Notes: a model not told the origin generated them from the letters alone. A stretch of DNA of 64,000 nt from Aureimonas sp. SK2 (GCF_029813115.1 NZ_JAPZDS010000008.1:124001-188000), one strand, 5' to 3'; shown: positions 19,423 through 29,249, counted from the stretch's first letter. Translations and numbers: made by a program.

Positions 19423-19794
19423 ATGGCTGACACGCGACCCGGTTCCGGCCGGCTGACGACGCATGTTCTGGACACCGCACGCGGCGTGCCGGCGCGCGGA
19501 CTGGAACTCGTCCTCCACCGGCTGGAGGGCGAGCGCCGCGAGCTGGTGGGCGAGGGGCGTACCAACGAGGACGGTCGCTGCGACGCGCCGCTGATGCAGG
19601 GCGATGTCTTCCGCCACGGCACCTACGAGATCACCTTCTTCTGCGGCCCCTATTTCGACGGGCAGGGGGTGGAGCTCGCCCAGCCGAAGTTTCTGGACGA
19701 CGTGGTGATCCGCTTCGGCATCTCCGAGGACCGGCACTACCACGTGCCGCTCCTCCTCTCGCCCTTCGGCTACTCGACCTACCGGGGGAGCTGA
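19423..19794 (+). CDS. uraH: 5-hydroxyisourate hydrolase (transthyretin-like)
   Basis: The 123-residue protein is a transthyretin-like HIU hydrolase, which opens 5-hydroxyisourate to OHCU in the cytoplasm. Evidence: [20 protein letters not shown] with the N-terminal catalytic histidine, [28 protein letters not shown], and the diagnostic C-terminus [18 protein letters not shown], ending in the YRGS tetrapeptide that distinguishes HIU hydrolases from transthyretin. Two in-frame ATGs are possible; the downstream one (MADTRPG) fits family length, the other would add 10 residues. Its stop overlaps the xdhA ATG (TGATG). It begins the rightward xanthine-oxidation operon. Confidence 0.93.
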   Translation: MADTRPGSGRLTTHVLDTARGVPARGLELVLHRLEGERRELVGEGRTNEDGRCDAPLMQGDVFRHGTYEITFFCGPYFDGQGVELAQPKFLDDVVIRFGISEDRHYHVPLLLSPFGYSTYRGS

Positions 19795-21236
19795 TGGCGC
19801 CGATCCGCTTCATCCTGAACGGGGAAGAGCGCGTCGTGGAGGGCCTGCCGCCCACGACCACGGTGCTCCAGTATCTGCGCGGTCCCGCCGAGCGCCTGAC
19901 CGGCACCAAGGAGGGCTGCGCCGAAGGCGACTGCGGCGCCTGCACCGTCATGGTCGAGGAGCCGGACGGGCACGGCGGCCTCAGGCGCCGCGCGATGAAC
20001 GCCTGCATCCTGTTCCTGCCGGCGCTCCACGGGCGCTCGGTCGAGACGGTGGAGCATCTGGCGTCGCAGGACGGACTCCACCCGATCCAGGAGGCCATGG
20101 TGGAGCGCCATGCCAGCCAGTGCGGCTTCTGCACGCCGGGCTTCGTCATGCAGCTCTATGCCGGCTGGCGCACGGGCGCCCTCACCGACCGGCAGTCGGT
20201 CAAGGACGTCGTGTCCGGCAATCTCTGCCGCTGCACCGGCTACGGGCCGATCGTGGAGGCCGGGCTCGATCTCGCCGGGGTGCCGATCCCCGAGACGGGC
20301 GCGGCGGATGCGGCGCGGGCGCAGGCCCTGGCGGCGCTGCGGGGCGAGGGGCTTTTCCAGTACGAGGCGGGCGGCGCGCGCTGGTTCTCGCCGGGCGATG
20401 TCGACGAACTCGCCGACACCTATGCCGCCCATCCCCAAGCGACGCTGGTGGCGGGCGCGACCGACGTGGGCCTCTGGGTCACCAAGCAGCACCGGACCTT
20501 CGACACGCTGATCGACGTCTCGCGCGTCCACGACCTGCGCCATGTGGAGGAGGGGCCGGAAAGCCTGTTCTTCGGCGCGGCGGTCACCCATGTCGACGCC
20601 CGCGAGCGTCTGGCGGGCCTCCATCCCGACATCGGCGAGGTCATGCGCCGCTTCGCGGGCTATCAGGTGCGCAACGCCGGCACGGTCGGCGGCAACATCG
20701 CCAACGGCTCGCCGATCGGCGACCTGCCGCCCATCCTGATCGCGCTCGGCGCGACCTTGTATCTGCGCCAGGGCGAGGCGGTGCGCCGGCTGCCGCTGGA
20801 GGAGTTCTTCCTCGAATACGGCAAGCAGGATCGGCACGAGGGCGAGTTCGTCGTCGCGGTGGAGGTGCCGCTCCTCAAGGAGACCGAGCGCTTCTCGGCT
20901 TCCAAGATTTCCAAGCGGATGGATTCCGACATTTCGGCCGTGCTCGCGGCCTTCAGGCTCGGTTTCGAGGGCGAGCGTGTGGCGAGCGCACGCTTGGCCT
21001 TCGGCGGCATGGCGGGGACGCCGAAGCGCGCGACGCAGGCCGAGGCCGCGCTCACCGGCCGGCCCTTCGACGCGGCGGCGGTGCGCGACGCCGCGGCCGC
21101 GCTCCAGCAGGACTTCCAGCCGCTCAGCGACATGCGCGCGACGGCGGACTACCGCCTGAAGGCGGCGGCCGCCTGCCTGGAGCGTTTCCGGCTGCAGCTG
21201 TCCGGCGTGCCGACGCGAATTTCGGAGGTCGCGTGA
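19794..21236 (+). CDS. xdhA: Xanthine dehydrogenase small subunit (2Fe-2S / FAD)
   Basis: The 480-residue subunit carries two [2Fe-2S] clusters: a plant-type cluster (CAEGDCGACTVMV with a later Cys in MNACILFLP) and a second domain (CGFCTPGFVMQ, NLCRCTGYGPI). An FAD domain follows (ATLVAGATDVGLWV, YQVRNAGTVGGNIANGSPIGD) with the CO-dehydrogenase flavoprotein C-terminal domain. It takes electrons from the molybdenum subunit and hands them to NAD+. Its start overlaps the uraH stop, and its TGA overlaps the ATG of xdhB, so the operon is tightly coupled. Confidence 0.96.
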   Translation: MAPIRFILNGEERVVEGLPPTTTVLQYLRGPAERLTGTKEGCAEGDCGACTVMVEEPDGHGGLRRRAMNACILFLPALHGRSVETVEHLASQDGLHPIQEAMVERHASQCGFCTPGFVMQLYAGWRTGALTDRQSVKDVVSGNLCRCTGYGPIVEAGLDLAGVPIPETGAADAARAQALAALRGEGLFQYEAGGARWFSPGDVDELADTYAAHPQATLVAGATDVGLWVTKQHRTFDTLIDVSRVHDLRHVEEGPESLFFGAAVTHVDARERLAGLHPDIGEVMRRFAGYQVRNAGTVGGNIANGSPIGDLPPILIALGATLYLRQGEAVRRLPLEEFFLEYGKQDRHEGEFVVAVEVPLLKETERFSASKISKRMDSDISAVLAAFRLGFEGERVASARLAFGGMAGTPKRATQAEAALTGRPFDAAAVRDAAAALQQDFQPLSDMRATADYRLKAAAACLERFRLQLSGVPTRISEVA

Positions 21237-23638
21237 TGGACGAGACCCGCATCCAGGACCGGGGCGAAGCCGGCACCGTCGATCCGGCCGCGCTGGACGA
21301 GGCGCCCCCGGCCCCCCGCATGCGGCTGAAGGGCGGCGTCGGCCAGCCGATCCGCCATGACAGCGGGACGAAGCACGTCACCGGCGAGGCGCGCTACACC
21401 GACGACGAGCCGGAGCTGCCCGGCACGCTGCAGGTCTTCATCGCCATGAGCCCGCGCGCCAACGCGGCTATCCGCTCGATGGACCTCGATCCCGTGCGCG
21501 CGGCACCCGGCGTCGTCTGCGTCCTCGGTGCGGCCGACGTGCCGGGGGTCAACGACTATTCGCCCGTCTTCGGCGACGATCCGATCTTCGCCGACGGACA
21601 CGTCCATTATGTCGGCCAGCCGCTCTTCGCCGTTGCCGCCGCGGACCTGCGCACCGCGCGGATGGCGGCCAAGCTCGCGAGGGTCGCGTACGAGGACGCC
21701 GCGCCCGCTCTCACCATCGACGAGGCGCTGGGCGCCGCCGACGCGGCCGGCGAAGACCTCCTGCCGCCGCACGAGATGCGGCTCGGCGACGCGGAGGCAG
21801 CCCTGGCCGCCGCGCCGCATGTGGTTTCCGGCCGGGTCGAGACCGGCGGGCAGGACCATTTCTATCTCGAAGGCCAGATCGCCTCTGCCGTCCCGCTGGA
21901 GGACGGCGACGTCCTCGTGCGCTCCTCGACGCAGCACCCGTCCGAGGTGCAGCACAATGTGGCGAAAGCCCTTGGGCGGCCGGACAACGCCGTCACGGTC
22001 GAGGTGCGCCGCATGGGCGGCGGCTTCGGCGGCAAGGAATCGCAGCCGGCGCTGTTTGCCGCCGTCTGCGCGCTGGTGGCCGTGAAGACCGGGCGGCCCG
22101 CCAAGTGCCGGCTCGACCGCGACGACGACATGGAGATGACCGGCAAGCGCCACGAGATGCGGGCCGACTACCGCGTCGGCCATGACGGCGAGGGCCGCAT
22201 CCTCGGCGCCGCCTTCCGCCACGCGGTCCGCTGCGGCTATTCCAAGGACCTGTCGGGCGCGATCGCCGACCGCGCGATGTTCCACGCCGACAACGCCTAC
22301 GACCTCCAGGCCGCGCACATCCACTCGCGGCGCCTGAAGACCAACACCGTCTCCAACACGGCCTTTCGCGGCTTCGGCGGGCCGCAGGGCATGGTCGCGA
22401 TCGAGCGGGCGATCGACCGCATCGCCTTCGACCTGAAGCTCGATCCGCTGGATGTGCGCAAGCGCAACTTCTACGCCGCGATGGGCGAGGGCGCGTCGGG
22501 CCGCACGCCCTACCACATGGCCGTCGAGGACTGCGTGATCGGCGAGATCGTCGCCGAACTCGAAGCCTCCAGCGACTACCGCGCCCGGCGCGAGGCGGTG
22601 CGCGCCTTCAACGCGTCGAGCCCCGTTCTCAAGAAGGGCCTGGCGCTGACGCCGGTGAAGTTCGGCATCTCCTTCACCACGACCCATCTCAACCAGGCCG
22701 GCGCGCTGGTCCATGTCTACAAGGACGGCTCGGTCCATCTCAACCACGGCGGCACGGAGATGGGGCAGGGCCTCTTCACCAAGGTCGCTCAAGTTGTGGC
22801 CGAGGAGTTCCAGATCGACGTCGCGGACGTGAAGATCACGGCCACCACCACGGCCAAGGTGCCCAACACCTCGGCGACGGCCGCCTCCTCGGGCTCCGAC
22901 CTCAACGGCATGGCAGCCCAGGCCGCCGCGCGCACCATCAAGGAGCGGCTGATCGACTATGCCGTCTCGCGATACAAGGTGGCGCGCGAGGCGGTGGAGT
23001 TCGAGCCCGGTCGCGTGCGGATCGGCCAGAAGGAGATACGCTTCCGCGACCTCGTCGGCGAGGCCTATCTCGCGCGCGTCTCGCTCTCCTCCACGGGCTT
23101 CTACGCCACGCCCGGCATCGCCTACGACCGCGAAACGGCGAGCGGCAAGCCGTTCTACTACTTCGCCTACGGCGCTTCCTGCTCGGAGGTCGTGATCGAC
23201 ACGCTCACTGGCGAGAACCGCCTCCTGCGCGCCGACATCCTGCACGATGTCGGCCGCTCCCTGAACCCGGCGCTCGATCTCGGCCAGGTCGAGGGCGGCT
23301 TCATCCAGGGGATGGGCTGGCTCACCATGGAGGAGCTCTGGTGGGACAAGGCGGGGCGGCTGCGCACCCACGCACCCTCCACCTACAAGATCCCCACCGC
23401 CAATGACCGGCCCGACGACCTGCGCGTCGCGCTCTGGGACAAGGGGCGCAATCCCGCCGACACGATCTTCCGCTCCAAGGCCGTCGGCGAGCCGCCCTTC
23501 ATGCTGGCGCTCTCGGTCTTCTCCGCGCTGGGGGATGCCGTCTGCGCGGCGGGTGATCACCGTCGCTTCCCCGACCTCGACGCCCCGGCGACCCCGGAGC
23601 GCATCCTCGCCGCCGTCGAGGCGGTGCGGGGAGCGTGA
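21236..23638 (+). CDS. xdhB: Xanthine dehydrogenase large subunit (molybdopterin-binding)
   Basis: At 800 residues this is the molybdenum-cofactor subunit that hydroxylates hypoxanthine to xanthine and xanthine to urate. Recognisable elements are TGEARYTDDEPELPGTLQ, RRMGGGFGGKESQPALFA, NTAFRGFGGPQGMVAIERAI with the substrate-site arginine, HLNHGGTEMGQGLFTKV, and the catalytic base E752 in AVGEPPFMLALSV. Start ATG overlaps the xdhA stop (TGATG); the first ~35 residues are a variable acidic leader. The stop overlaps the GTG of xdhC by 4 bp. Confidence 0.97.
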   Translation: MDETRIQDRGEAGTVDPAALDEAPPAPRMRLKGGVGQPIRHDSGTKHVTGEARYTDDEPELPGTLQVFIAMSPRANAAIRSMDLDPVRAAPGVVCVLGAADVPGVNDYSPVFGDDPIFADGHVHYVGQPLFAVAAADLRTARMAAKLARVAYEDAAPALTIDEALGAADAAGEDLLPPHEMRLGDAEAALAAAPHVVSGRVETGGQDHFYLEGQIASAVPLEDGDVLVRSSTQHPSEVQHNVAKALGRPDNAVTVEVRRMGGGFGGKESQPALFAAVCALVAVKTGRPAKCRLDRDDDMEMTGKRHEMRADYRVGHDGEGRILGAAFRHAVRCGYSKDLSGAIADRAMFHADNAYDLQAAHIHSRRLKTNTVSNTAFRGFGGPQGMVAIERAIDRIAFDLKLDPLDVRKRNFYAAMGEGASGRTPYHMAVEDCVIGEIVAELEASSDYRARREAVRAFNASSPVLKKGLALTPVKFGISFTTTHLNQAGALVHVYKDGSVHLNHGGTEMGQGLFTKVAQVVAEEFQIDVADVKITATTTAKVPNTSATAASSGSDLNGMAAQAAARTIKERLIDYAVSRYKVAREAVEFEPGRVRIGQKEIRFRDLVGEAYLARVSLSSTGFYATPGIAYDRETASGKPFYYFAYGASCSEVVIDTLTGENRLLRADILHDVGRSLNPALDLGQVEGGFIQGMGWLTMEELWWDKAGRLRTHAPSTYKIPTANDRPDDLRVALWDKGRNPADTIFRSKAVGEPPFMLALSVFSALGDAVCAAGDHRRFPDLDAPATPERILAAVEAVRGA

Positions 23639-24471
23639 CCTTGCTGGCCGACCTGAAAGTCGCGCTTGCCGCCCGCGATCCCGCCTTCGTGGTGCGGGTC
23701 GAGCGCGCCGAAGGGTCCACCCCGCGCGAGGCGGGCGCGGCGATGCTGGTCACCGCGACCGGCGTCTTCGGCACGGTCGGGGGCGGAGCGCTGGAAATGG
23801 AGGGCATCGCCGAGGCGCGGCGCATGCTCGCGGCCGGCGAGCGCGAGGGGCGGCTCGACATCCCGCTCGGCCCCGCCATCGGCCAGTGCTGCGGCGGGCG
23901 CGTGGTGCTCGGTCTCCAACGCGGCACGGCGGCGCTTCTGGAGACGCTGGAACGGGCGGACGAGACGGCGCGCCTCGCCTGGCCGCATGTCTATCTCTTC
24001 GGCGCCGGCCACACCGGCCAGGCGACCGCGCGCGCACTGGAGCCGCTGCCGCTCCGCACGCTCGTCGTCGACACCCGCGCCGACCGGCTCGCCGAGCTGC
24101 CGCCGGGCGTCGAGCGGCGGCGGCCCGCGATGCCCGAGGCGGAGATCGCCGGGGCTTCGGTCGGATCGGCCTTCGTCGTGATGACCCACGACCACGGGCT
24201 CGACTTCCTGATCGCCGCGGCGGCGCTCGCGCGGAACGATGCCGCCTATGTCGGCATGATCGGCTCGGCCACCAAGCGCGAGAAGTTCCGCCGTTTTCTG
24301 GAGGAGCGCGGCGAGGGCGCGCGAATTGCCCGCCTCGTCCTGCCGATCGGCGCCTCGTCGGTGCGCGACAAGCGGCCGACGGTGATCGCGGCCATGGTCG
24401 CGGCCGAGCTCGTCGTTCAACTTCTTGGGCAAAACCTGGGCCAGGATTGCGCAGGCTTTGCGCCTGCGTAA
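23635..24471 (+). CDS. xdhC: Xanthine dehydrogenase accessory protein XdhC
   Basis: The 278-residue protein is XdhC, which binds molybdenum cofactor, promotes its sulfuration and inserts it into XdhB. It has the XdhC N-domain (VVRVERAEGSTPREAGAAML, GTVGGGALEMEGIAEAR, then the conserved GQCCGGRV) and a Rossmann-like C-domain (VYLFGAGHTGQATARAL, FVVMTHDHGLDF, YVGMIGSATKREKFRR). GTG start overlaps the xdhB stop (GTGA). It closes the xanthine-oxidation part; the ABC importer genes start 45 bp later on the same strand. Confidence 0.95.
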   Translation: MTLLADLKVALAARDPAFVVRVERAEGSTPREAGAAMLVTATGVFGTVGGGALEMEGIAEARRMLAAGEREGRLDIPLGPAIGQCCGGRVVLGLQRGTAALLETLERADETARLAWPHVYLFGAGHTGQATARALEPLPLRTLVVDTRADRLAELPPGVERRRPAMPEAEIAGASVGSAFVVMTHDHGLDFLIAAAALARNDAAYVGMIGSATKREKFRRFLEERGEGARIARLVLPIGASSVRDKRPTVIAAMVAAELVVQLLGQNLGQDCAGFAPA

Positions 24472-24516
24472 ACATGGTGCAATAACGGATACCGGTTTGA
24501 CGCCGGTCGGAGTTCC

Positions 24517-26046
24517 ATGGCGCATCGTCTTGAACTGAAGGGCATTTCGAAGCGCTTTCCCGGCGTCGTCGCCAACGACGACATTTCCTTTTCCGTCGAG
24601 CCCGGCCGCATCCATGCCCTGCTCGGCGAGAACGGCGCCGGCAAGTCCACCCTCGTCAAGATCATCTACGGCGTGCAGCAGGCCGACGAGGGCGTGATGC
24701 TCTTCGACGGCCGGCCGGTGCGCGTCGGCTCGCCGCGCGAGGCGCGAGCCTTGGGCATCGGCATGGTGTTCCAGCACTTCTGCCTGTTCGAGGCGATGAC
24801 GGTTCTGGAGAACGTCGCCCTCGGCATGGACGATCCGCCGCCCCGGCGCGAGCTGGAGGCGCGCGTGCGCGAGGTGATGACGGCCTACGGCCTCGGCCTC
24901 GACCCGCATCGCGAGGTGCATACGCTCTCCGTCGGCGAGCGCCAGCGCATCGAGATCGTGCGCGCGCTTCTGGGCAAGCCAAAGCTCCTGATCATGGACG
25001 AGCCGACCTCCGTCCTGACGCCGCAGGAGGTGGACGCCCTGTTCGGCGTGCTGCGCCAGCTGGCGTCCGAGGGTTGCTCGATCCTCTACATCTCGCACAA
25101 GCTCGGCGAGATCAAAGCGCTCTGCACGTCTGCCACGATCCTGCGCGGCGGCCGGGTGGTCGCCTCCTGCGACCCGCGCGAGGAGACCGCCAGATCCATG
25201 GCCGAGCTGATGATCGGCGGCTCGCTGAAAGCCTTGAAGCCGAAGGCCGAGGGTCGGCTCGCCGAGGTCCGCCTGCAGGTCGAGGCCTTGTCCGCGCCCG
25301 GCGACCCGCCCTTCGGCACCAGCCTCAAGGACGTGTCCTTTTCCGTGCGCTCCGGCGAAATCCTCGGCATCGCGGGCGTCGCGGGCAACGGACAGAACGA
25401 ACTCCTGGAAGTCTTGTCCGGCGAGAAGCTCGCCGGCGTCGCCGGCTCCATCACGATCGGGGACCGGCGTGTCGAGCGCGAGGGCGTGTCCGCCCGCCGC
25501 CGCCTCGGCCTTTCCACGGTGCCGGAAGAGCGCAACGGCCACGCCGCCGTGCCCGCCCTGTCGCTGGCCGAGAACGCGATCCTCTCCGCACGCACCCGCA
25601 AGGGGCTGGCCTCGGGCGGGCTGATCCGCCTGTCGGCCGCGCGCGACTATGCCAGGGGCGTCATCTCCGCCTTCTCCGTCAAGGCGACGGGCGACGGGGC
25701 GCTCGCCGGCAGCCTGTCGGGCGGCAACTTGCAGAAGTTCATCATGGGGCGCGAGATCGGCCAGGAACCGGCAGTTCTCGTGGTCTCGCAGCCGACCTGG
25801 GGCGTCGATGCCGGCGCCGCCTCCTTCATCCGCCAGGCGATGATCGACCTCGCGGCGCGCGGTGCCGCGATCGTGGTGGTCAGCCAGGACCTCGACGAGC
25901 TGCTGGAACTGTGCGACCGGCTTGCGGTCCTCAACGAGGGGCGCCTGTCGGAATCCATGAGCGTGAAGGGCATCTCGATCGAGCGGGTCGGCCTCCTGAT
26001 GGGTGGGCTGCACGGCGAGCCCCAAGCCGGTGCCGAGGCCGCCTGA
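24517..26046 (+). CDS. Nucleoside-type ABC importer, tandem ATPase
   Basis: The 509-residue protein has two ABC ATPase domains. The first is complete: GENGAGKSTLVKII Walker A, LSVGERQRIEIVRALLG signature, LLIMDEPTSVLTPQE Walker B. The second shows GVAGNGQNELLEVLSG in place of a canonical Walker A, plus LSGGNLQKFIMGREI and VVSQPTWGVDAGAAS. That asymmetry is normal for the BMP/nucleoside and simple-sugar importer class. With the two permeases and the BMP-type binding protein downstream it forms a complete uptake system; its place between xanthine dehydrogenase and urate/guanine enzymes suggests purine bases or nucleosides as cargo. Specificity is inferred from context. The ATG has only a weak ribosome-binding site. 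Confidence 0.9.
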   Translation: MAHRLELKGISKRFPGVVANDDISFSVEPGRIHALLGENGAGKSTLVKIIYGVQQADEGVMLFDGRPVRVGSPREARALGIGMVFQHFCLFEAMTVLENVALGMDDPPPRRELEARVREVMTAYGLGLDPHREVHTLSVGERQRIEIVRALLGKPKLLIMDEPTSVLTPQEVDALFGVLRQLASEGCSILYISHKLGEIKALCTSATILRGGRVVASCDPREETARSMAELMIGGSLKALKPKAEGRLAEVRLQVEALSAPGDPPFGTSLKDVSFSVRSGEILGIAGVAGNGQNELLEVLSGEKLAGVAGSITIGDRRVEREGVSARRRLGLSTVPEERNGHAAVPALSLAENAILSARTRKGLASGGLIRLSAARDYARGVISAFSVKATGDGALAGSLSGGNLQKFIMGREIGQEPAVLVVSQPTWGVDAGAASFIRQAMIDLAARGAAIVVVSQDLDELLELCDRLAVLNEGRLSESMSVKGISIERVGLLMGGLHGEPQAGAEAA

Positions 26047-27191
26047 TGGCGCTGCGCTTCGTTCCCCGCCGCGAGCCGAGCCGTGCGATGCTCTTCGCAA
26101 CGCCCGTTCTCGCCGTCGCACTGACGCTTCTCGTCGGCACGGTGGTCTTCACGCTTCTCGGCTACGACGGGCTCGGCGCCGCGCGCGAGATCTTCGTCAC
26201 GCCCCTCTTCAACCCCTATCGCTGGCAGGACCTTCTGGTGAAGGCGGCGCCGCTCGCCACCATCGCGATCGGCCTGTCCGTCGGCTTCCGCGCCAATGTC
26301 TGGAATATCGGCGCCGAGGGGCAATACGTCATCGGAGGCCTCGCCGGCACCGGCGTCGCCCTCCTGACCCTGGACATGGACGGGTTCTGGATCCTGCCGG
26401 CGATGGTGGCGGCGGGCGTTCTCGGGGGCATGGCCTGGGCCGCGATCCCGGCCTTCCTGCGCAACCGGCTCGGCGTCTCGGAGATCCTGTCGTCGCTGAT
26501 GCTGAACTACGTCGCGATCCAGATCCTGTATTACCTGATGCGCGGGCCCTGGAAGGACCCGATGGGCTTCAACTTCCCGCAGACGGCGATGTTCTCGTCC
26601 GCCCAGACGCTGCCCTATGCGGTGCCGGGAACGCTGATCCATATCGGCATCCCCGTCGCGCTGGCCCTCGCCCTGGCCGTCTGGTTCCTGATCGCGCGCA
26701 CGGTGGCTGGCTTCCAGGTGCGCGTCGTCGGCCTCAGCCCCCAGGCGGCGCGCTACGGCGGCTTCCGGGAGGCGCGTGTCGTCTGGCTGTGCATGGCTCT
26801 GGGGGGCGCCATGGCGGGCCTCGCCGGCATCTTCGAGGCCTCCGGCCCGTTCGGCCAGATGGTCCCGAGCTTTCCCGTCGGCTACGGCTTCACCGCCATC
26901 ATCGTCGCCTTTCTCGGGCGCCTCCATCCGGTTGGCATCGTGCTCGCCGCGCTGGTCCTGGCGCTCACTTATGTGGGCGGCGAGAGCGCGCAGACCACGA
27001 TCGGCCTGCCGGCCGCAGCCATCGGCGTGTTCCAGGCGATGATGCTGTTCTTCCTGCTCGCGGTCGACATCCTCGTCCGCTATCGACTGACGGGCGGCGC
27101 AGGCCCGGCCGCCGCGCCGGCGCCGATCCCGCCCGCGTCGACCCCCAGCCTCGCGCCCGAACCCACGTCCGGCCGGGGAGCCGCCGCATGA
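26046..27191 (+). CDS. Nucleoside-type ABC importer, permease subunit 1
   Basis: The 381-residue inner-membrane permease belongs to the BPD_transp_2 (branched-chain/ribose/nucleoside) family. It has an N-terminal membrane anchor, then the marker GLSVGFRANVWNIGAEGQYV, LGVSEILSSLMLNYVAIQIL, the coupling region VRVVGLSPQAARYGGFR, and GYGFTAIIVAFLGRLHPVGI. About eight to ten hydrophobic segments are present. The last ~30 residues are a proline/alanine-rich cytoplasmic tail with no hydrophobic character. Start overlaps the ATPase stop (TGATG) and its own stop overlaps the second permease start (ATGA). Confidence 0.9.
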   Translation: MALRFVPRREPSRAMLFATPVLAVALTLLVGTVVFTLLGYDGLGAAREIFVTPLFNPYRWQDLLVKAAPLATIAIGLSVGFRANVWNIGAEGQYVIGGLAGTGVALLTLDMDGFWILPAMVAAGVLGGMAWAAIPAFLRNRLGVSEILSSLMLNYVAIQILYYLMRGPWKDPMGFNFPQTAMFSSAQTLPYAVPGTLIHIGIPVALALALAVWFLIARTVAGFQVRVVGLSPQAARYGGFREARVVWLCMALGGAMAGLAGIFEASGPFGQMVPSFPVGYGFTAIIVAFLGRLHPVGIVLAALVLALTYVGGESAQTTIGLPAAAIGVFQAMMLFFLLAVDILVRYRLTGGAGPAAAPAPIPPASTPSLAPEPTSGRGAAA

Positions 27192-28111
27192 CCCCCGAAC
27201 TCCTCGTCGCCATCATCGTCGCGGTCGTCGCCTCCGCGACGCCCATCCTGATCGCGGCGCTGGGCGAGCTCGTGGTCGAGAAGTCCGGCGTCCTCAATCT
27301 CGGCGTCGAGGGCATGATGCTGATCGGCGCGGTCACGGGCTTCGCCGTGTCCGTCACGGTCGGCTCGCCCTGGGCGGGCGCGCTCGCGGCGATCGCGACG
27401 GGCGCCGCCTCGTCGCTGATTTTCGCCTGGCTGACCCTGACGCTCACCGCCAACCAGGTGGCGACGGGCCTGGCCCTCACGATCTTCGGCACGGGCGTCT
27501 CGGCGCTGGCCGGCGCCGGCTTCGTCGGCATCACCACGCCGACCCTGGGCTCGGTCTTTCCAGCCTCGCTGTCGGGCGACCCGATCTGGCGCGTCCTATT
27601 CGGCTATTCGCCGGTCGTCTATCTCTCGCTCCTCCTCACCTTCGGCGTCTGGTGGTTCCTGAAGCATTCCAGGGCCGGGCTGATCCTGCGCGCGGTCGGC
27701 GAGAGCGACGCTTCGGCCCATTCGATCGGCTATCCCGTCCTGAAGGTGCGCTATCTCGCCGTCCTCTTCGGCGGGGCGATGGCGGGGCTCGCCGGCGCCT
27801 ACTACTCGCTGGTGCTGACCCCAATGTGGGCCGAGCGGCTGACGGCGGGGCGGGGCTGGATCGCCATCGCGCTCGTCGTCTTCGCCTCCTGGCGGCCGGG
27901 GCGCCTTCTTCTCGGCGCCTATCTCTTCGGCGCCGTCATCACGCTGGAACTTCAGGCCAAGGCGGCCGGCTGGTCGCTGGTCGCGCCGGAGTTCCTGACG
28001 AGCCTTCCCTATCTCGCGACCGTACTGGTGCTGGCCCTGATCTCGGGCAGCGCGCGGACGCGGAATGCCGCGCCGGCCTGCCTCGGCAAGCCGTTCCGGG
28101 CAACCGCCTGA
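27188..28111 (+). CDS. Nucleoside-type ABC importer, permease subunit 2
   Basis: A 307-residue permease paralogous to the preceding one, with the typical opening ATPILIAALGELVVEKSGVL then NLGVEGMMLIGAVTGF, LTANQVATGLALTIFGTG, the coupling segment ILRAVGESDASAHSIGYPVL and RGWIAIALVVFASWRPG. It pairs with subunit 1 to form the membrane channel. The gene overlaps its neighbour by 4 bp; the binding-protein gene follows 29 bp later, separated by AAGGAG just ahead of that ATG. Confidence 0.9.
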   Translation: MTPELLVAIIVAVVASATPILIAALGELVVEKSGVLNLGVEGMMLIGAVTGFAVSVTVGSPWAGALAAIATGAASSLIFAWLTLTLTANQVATGLALTIFGTGVSALAGAGFVGITTPTLGSVFPASLSGDPIWRVLFGYSPVVYLSLLLTFGVWWFLKHSRAGLILRAVGESDASAHSIGYPVLKVRYLAVLFGGAMAGLAGAYYSLVLTPMWAERLTAGRGWIAIALVVFASWRPGRLLLGAYLFGAVITLELQAKAAGWSLVAPEFLTSLPYLATVLVLALISGSARTRNAAPACLGKPFRATA

Positions 28112-28140
28112 CCACACCCATGCCCTTGCAAGGAGCCCTC

Positions 28141-29226
28141 ATGAGCCTGTTCAACCGCCGCCAAGTCCTCCTCGGGGGTGCCGCGATCGCCGCCGTCACC
28201 GCGCTCGGTCTGCCGGCCTTCGCGCAGGTCTCCGACCGCCCGGTCAAGGCCGCCTTCGTCTATGTCGGCCCGGTCGGCGACTTCGGCTGGACCTATGCCC
28301 ACGACCAGGGCCGCAAGTTCTTGGAGGAGAAGCTCGGGGACAAGGTCCAGACGAGCTATGTCGAGAACGTCGCCGAGGGGCCGGACGCCGAGCGCGTCAT
28401 CCGCCAGCTCGCGCAGGACGGCAACGACATCATCTTCGCGACCTCCTTCGGCTTCATGAACCCGACGCTGAAGGTCGCCAAGCAGTTCCCGAACGTGAAG
28501 TTCGAGCACGCGACGGGCTACCAGCAGGCGCCCAACATGGCGCTCTACAACTCGCGCTTCTATCAGGGCCGCGCCGTGCTCGGCACGATCGCGGGCATGA
28601 TGTCCAAGACCGGCAAGGCCGGCTACGTCGCCTCCTTCCCGATCCCGGAAGTGGTGATGGGCATCAACGCCTTCACCATCGCCGCCCGCAAGGTGAACCC
28701 GAACTTCGAGACGCAGGTCGTCTGGGTGAACTCCTGGTACGACCCGGCCAAGGAGGCGCAGGCGACCGGCGCGCTGCTCGACCAGGGCGCCGACGTCATC
28801 ACCCAGCACACCGACAGCCCCGGCCCGCTTCAGGAGGCCGAGAAGCGCGGCGCCATCGCCTTCGGCCAGGCCTGGGACATGACGAGCTTCGCGCCCAACG
28901 CCCACATGACCGCCATCGTGGACCAGTGGGGTCCCTACTACGTCAACCGCATCAACGCGGTGATCGACGGCACCTGGAAGGCCGACAACGTCTGGCTCGG
29001 CATGAAGGAGGGCGAGGTCGAGATGGCCCCCTTCAACGAGAAGATGCCGGCCGACGTGAAGGCCGCCGCGCAGAAGGTCATCGACGAGACCAAGGCCGGC
29101 ACCTACGAGGTCTTCACCGGCCCGATCAAGGACCAGTCGGGCGCCGAGAAGGTCGCGGCGGGTGCGGTGGTTCCGGACGCCGATCTCCTGAAGATGGACT
29201 GGTACGTCGAGGGCGTGCGCAACTAA
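28141..29226 (+). CDS. BMP-family periplasmic substrate-binding protein
   Basis: The 361-residue protein is the solute-binding component of the importer (BMP / PnrA-like family). The N-terminus MSLFNRRQVLLGGAAIAAVT has a twin-arginine-like RR followed by a hydrophobic stretch ending in AFA-Q, so export may be by Tat or Sec. The mature part shows FVYVGPVGDFGWTYAHDQG (the hallmark opening of BMP proteins), FATSFGFMNPTLKVAKQFP, KAGYVASFPIPEVVMGINAF and ITQHTDSPGPLQEAEKRG. BMP proteins bind purine nucleosides or related ligands; given the neighbours, a purine base or nucleoside is likely but not shown. Two hairpins follow the stop. Confidence 0.92.
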   Translation: MSLFNRRQVLLGGAAIAAVTALGLPAFAQVSDRPVKAAFVYVGPVGDFGWTYAHDQGRKFLEEKLGDKVQTSYVENVAEGPDAERVIRQLAQDGNDIIFATSFGFMNPTLKVAKQFPNVKFEHATGYQQAPNMALYNSRFYQGRAVLGTIAGMMSKTGKAGYVASFPIPEVVMGINAFTIAARKVNPNFETQVVWVNSWYDPAKEAQATGALLDQGADVITQHTDSPGPLQEAEKRGAIAFGQAWDMTSFAPNAHMTAIVDQWGPYYVNRINAVIDGTWKADNVWLGMKEGEVEMAPFNEKMPADVKAAAQKVIDETKAGTYEVFTGPIKDQSGAEKVAAGAVVPDADLLKMDWYVEGVRN

Positions 29227-29249
29227 GCGCGGCCTGTCGCGCCGCGGCC

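Noticed and set aside
21149-26121. Very long open frames on the minus strand opposite xdhB, xdhC and the ABC ATPase (over 800 codons each).
   Set aside because: They mirror GC-rich third-codon bias of the real genes, have Arg/Gly/Ala/His-rich composition without domains, and the plus-strand products are unmistakable.
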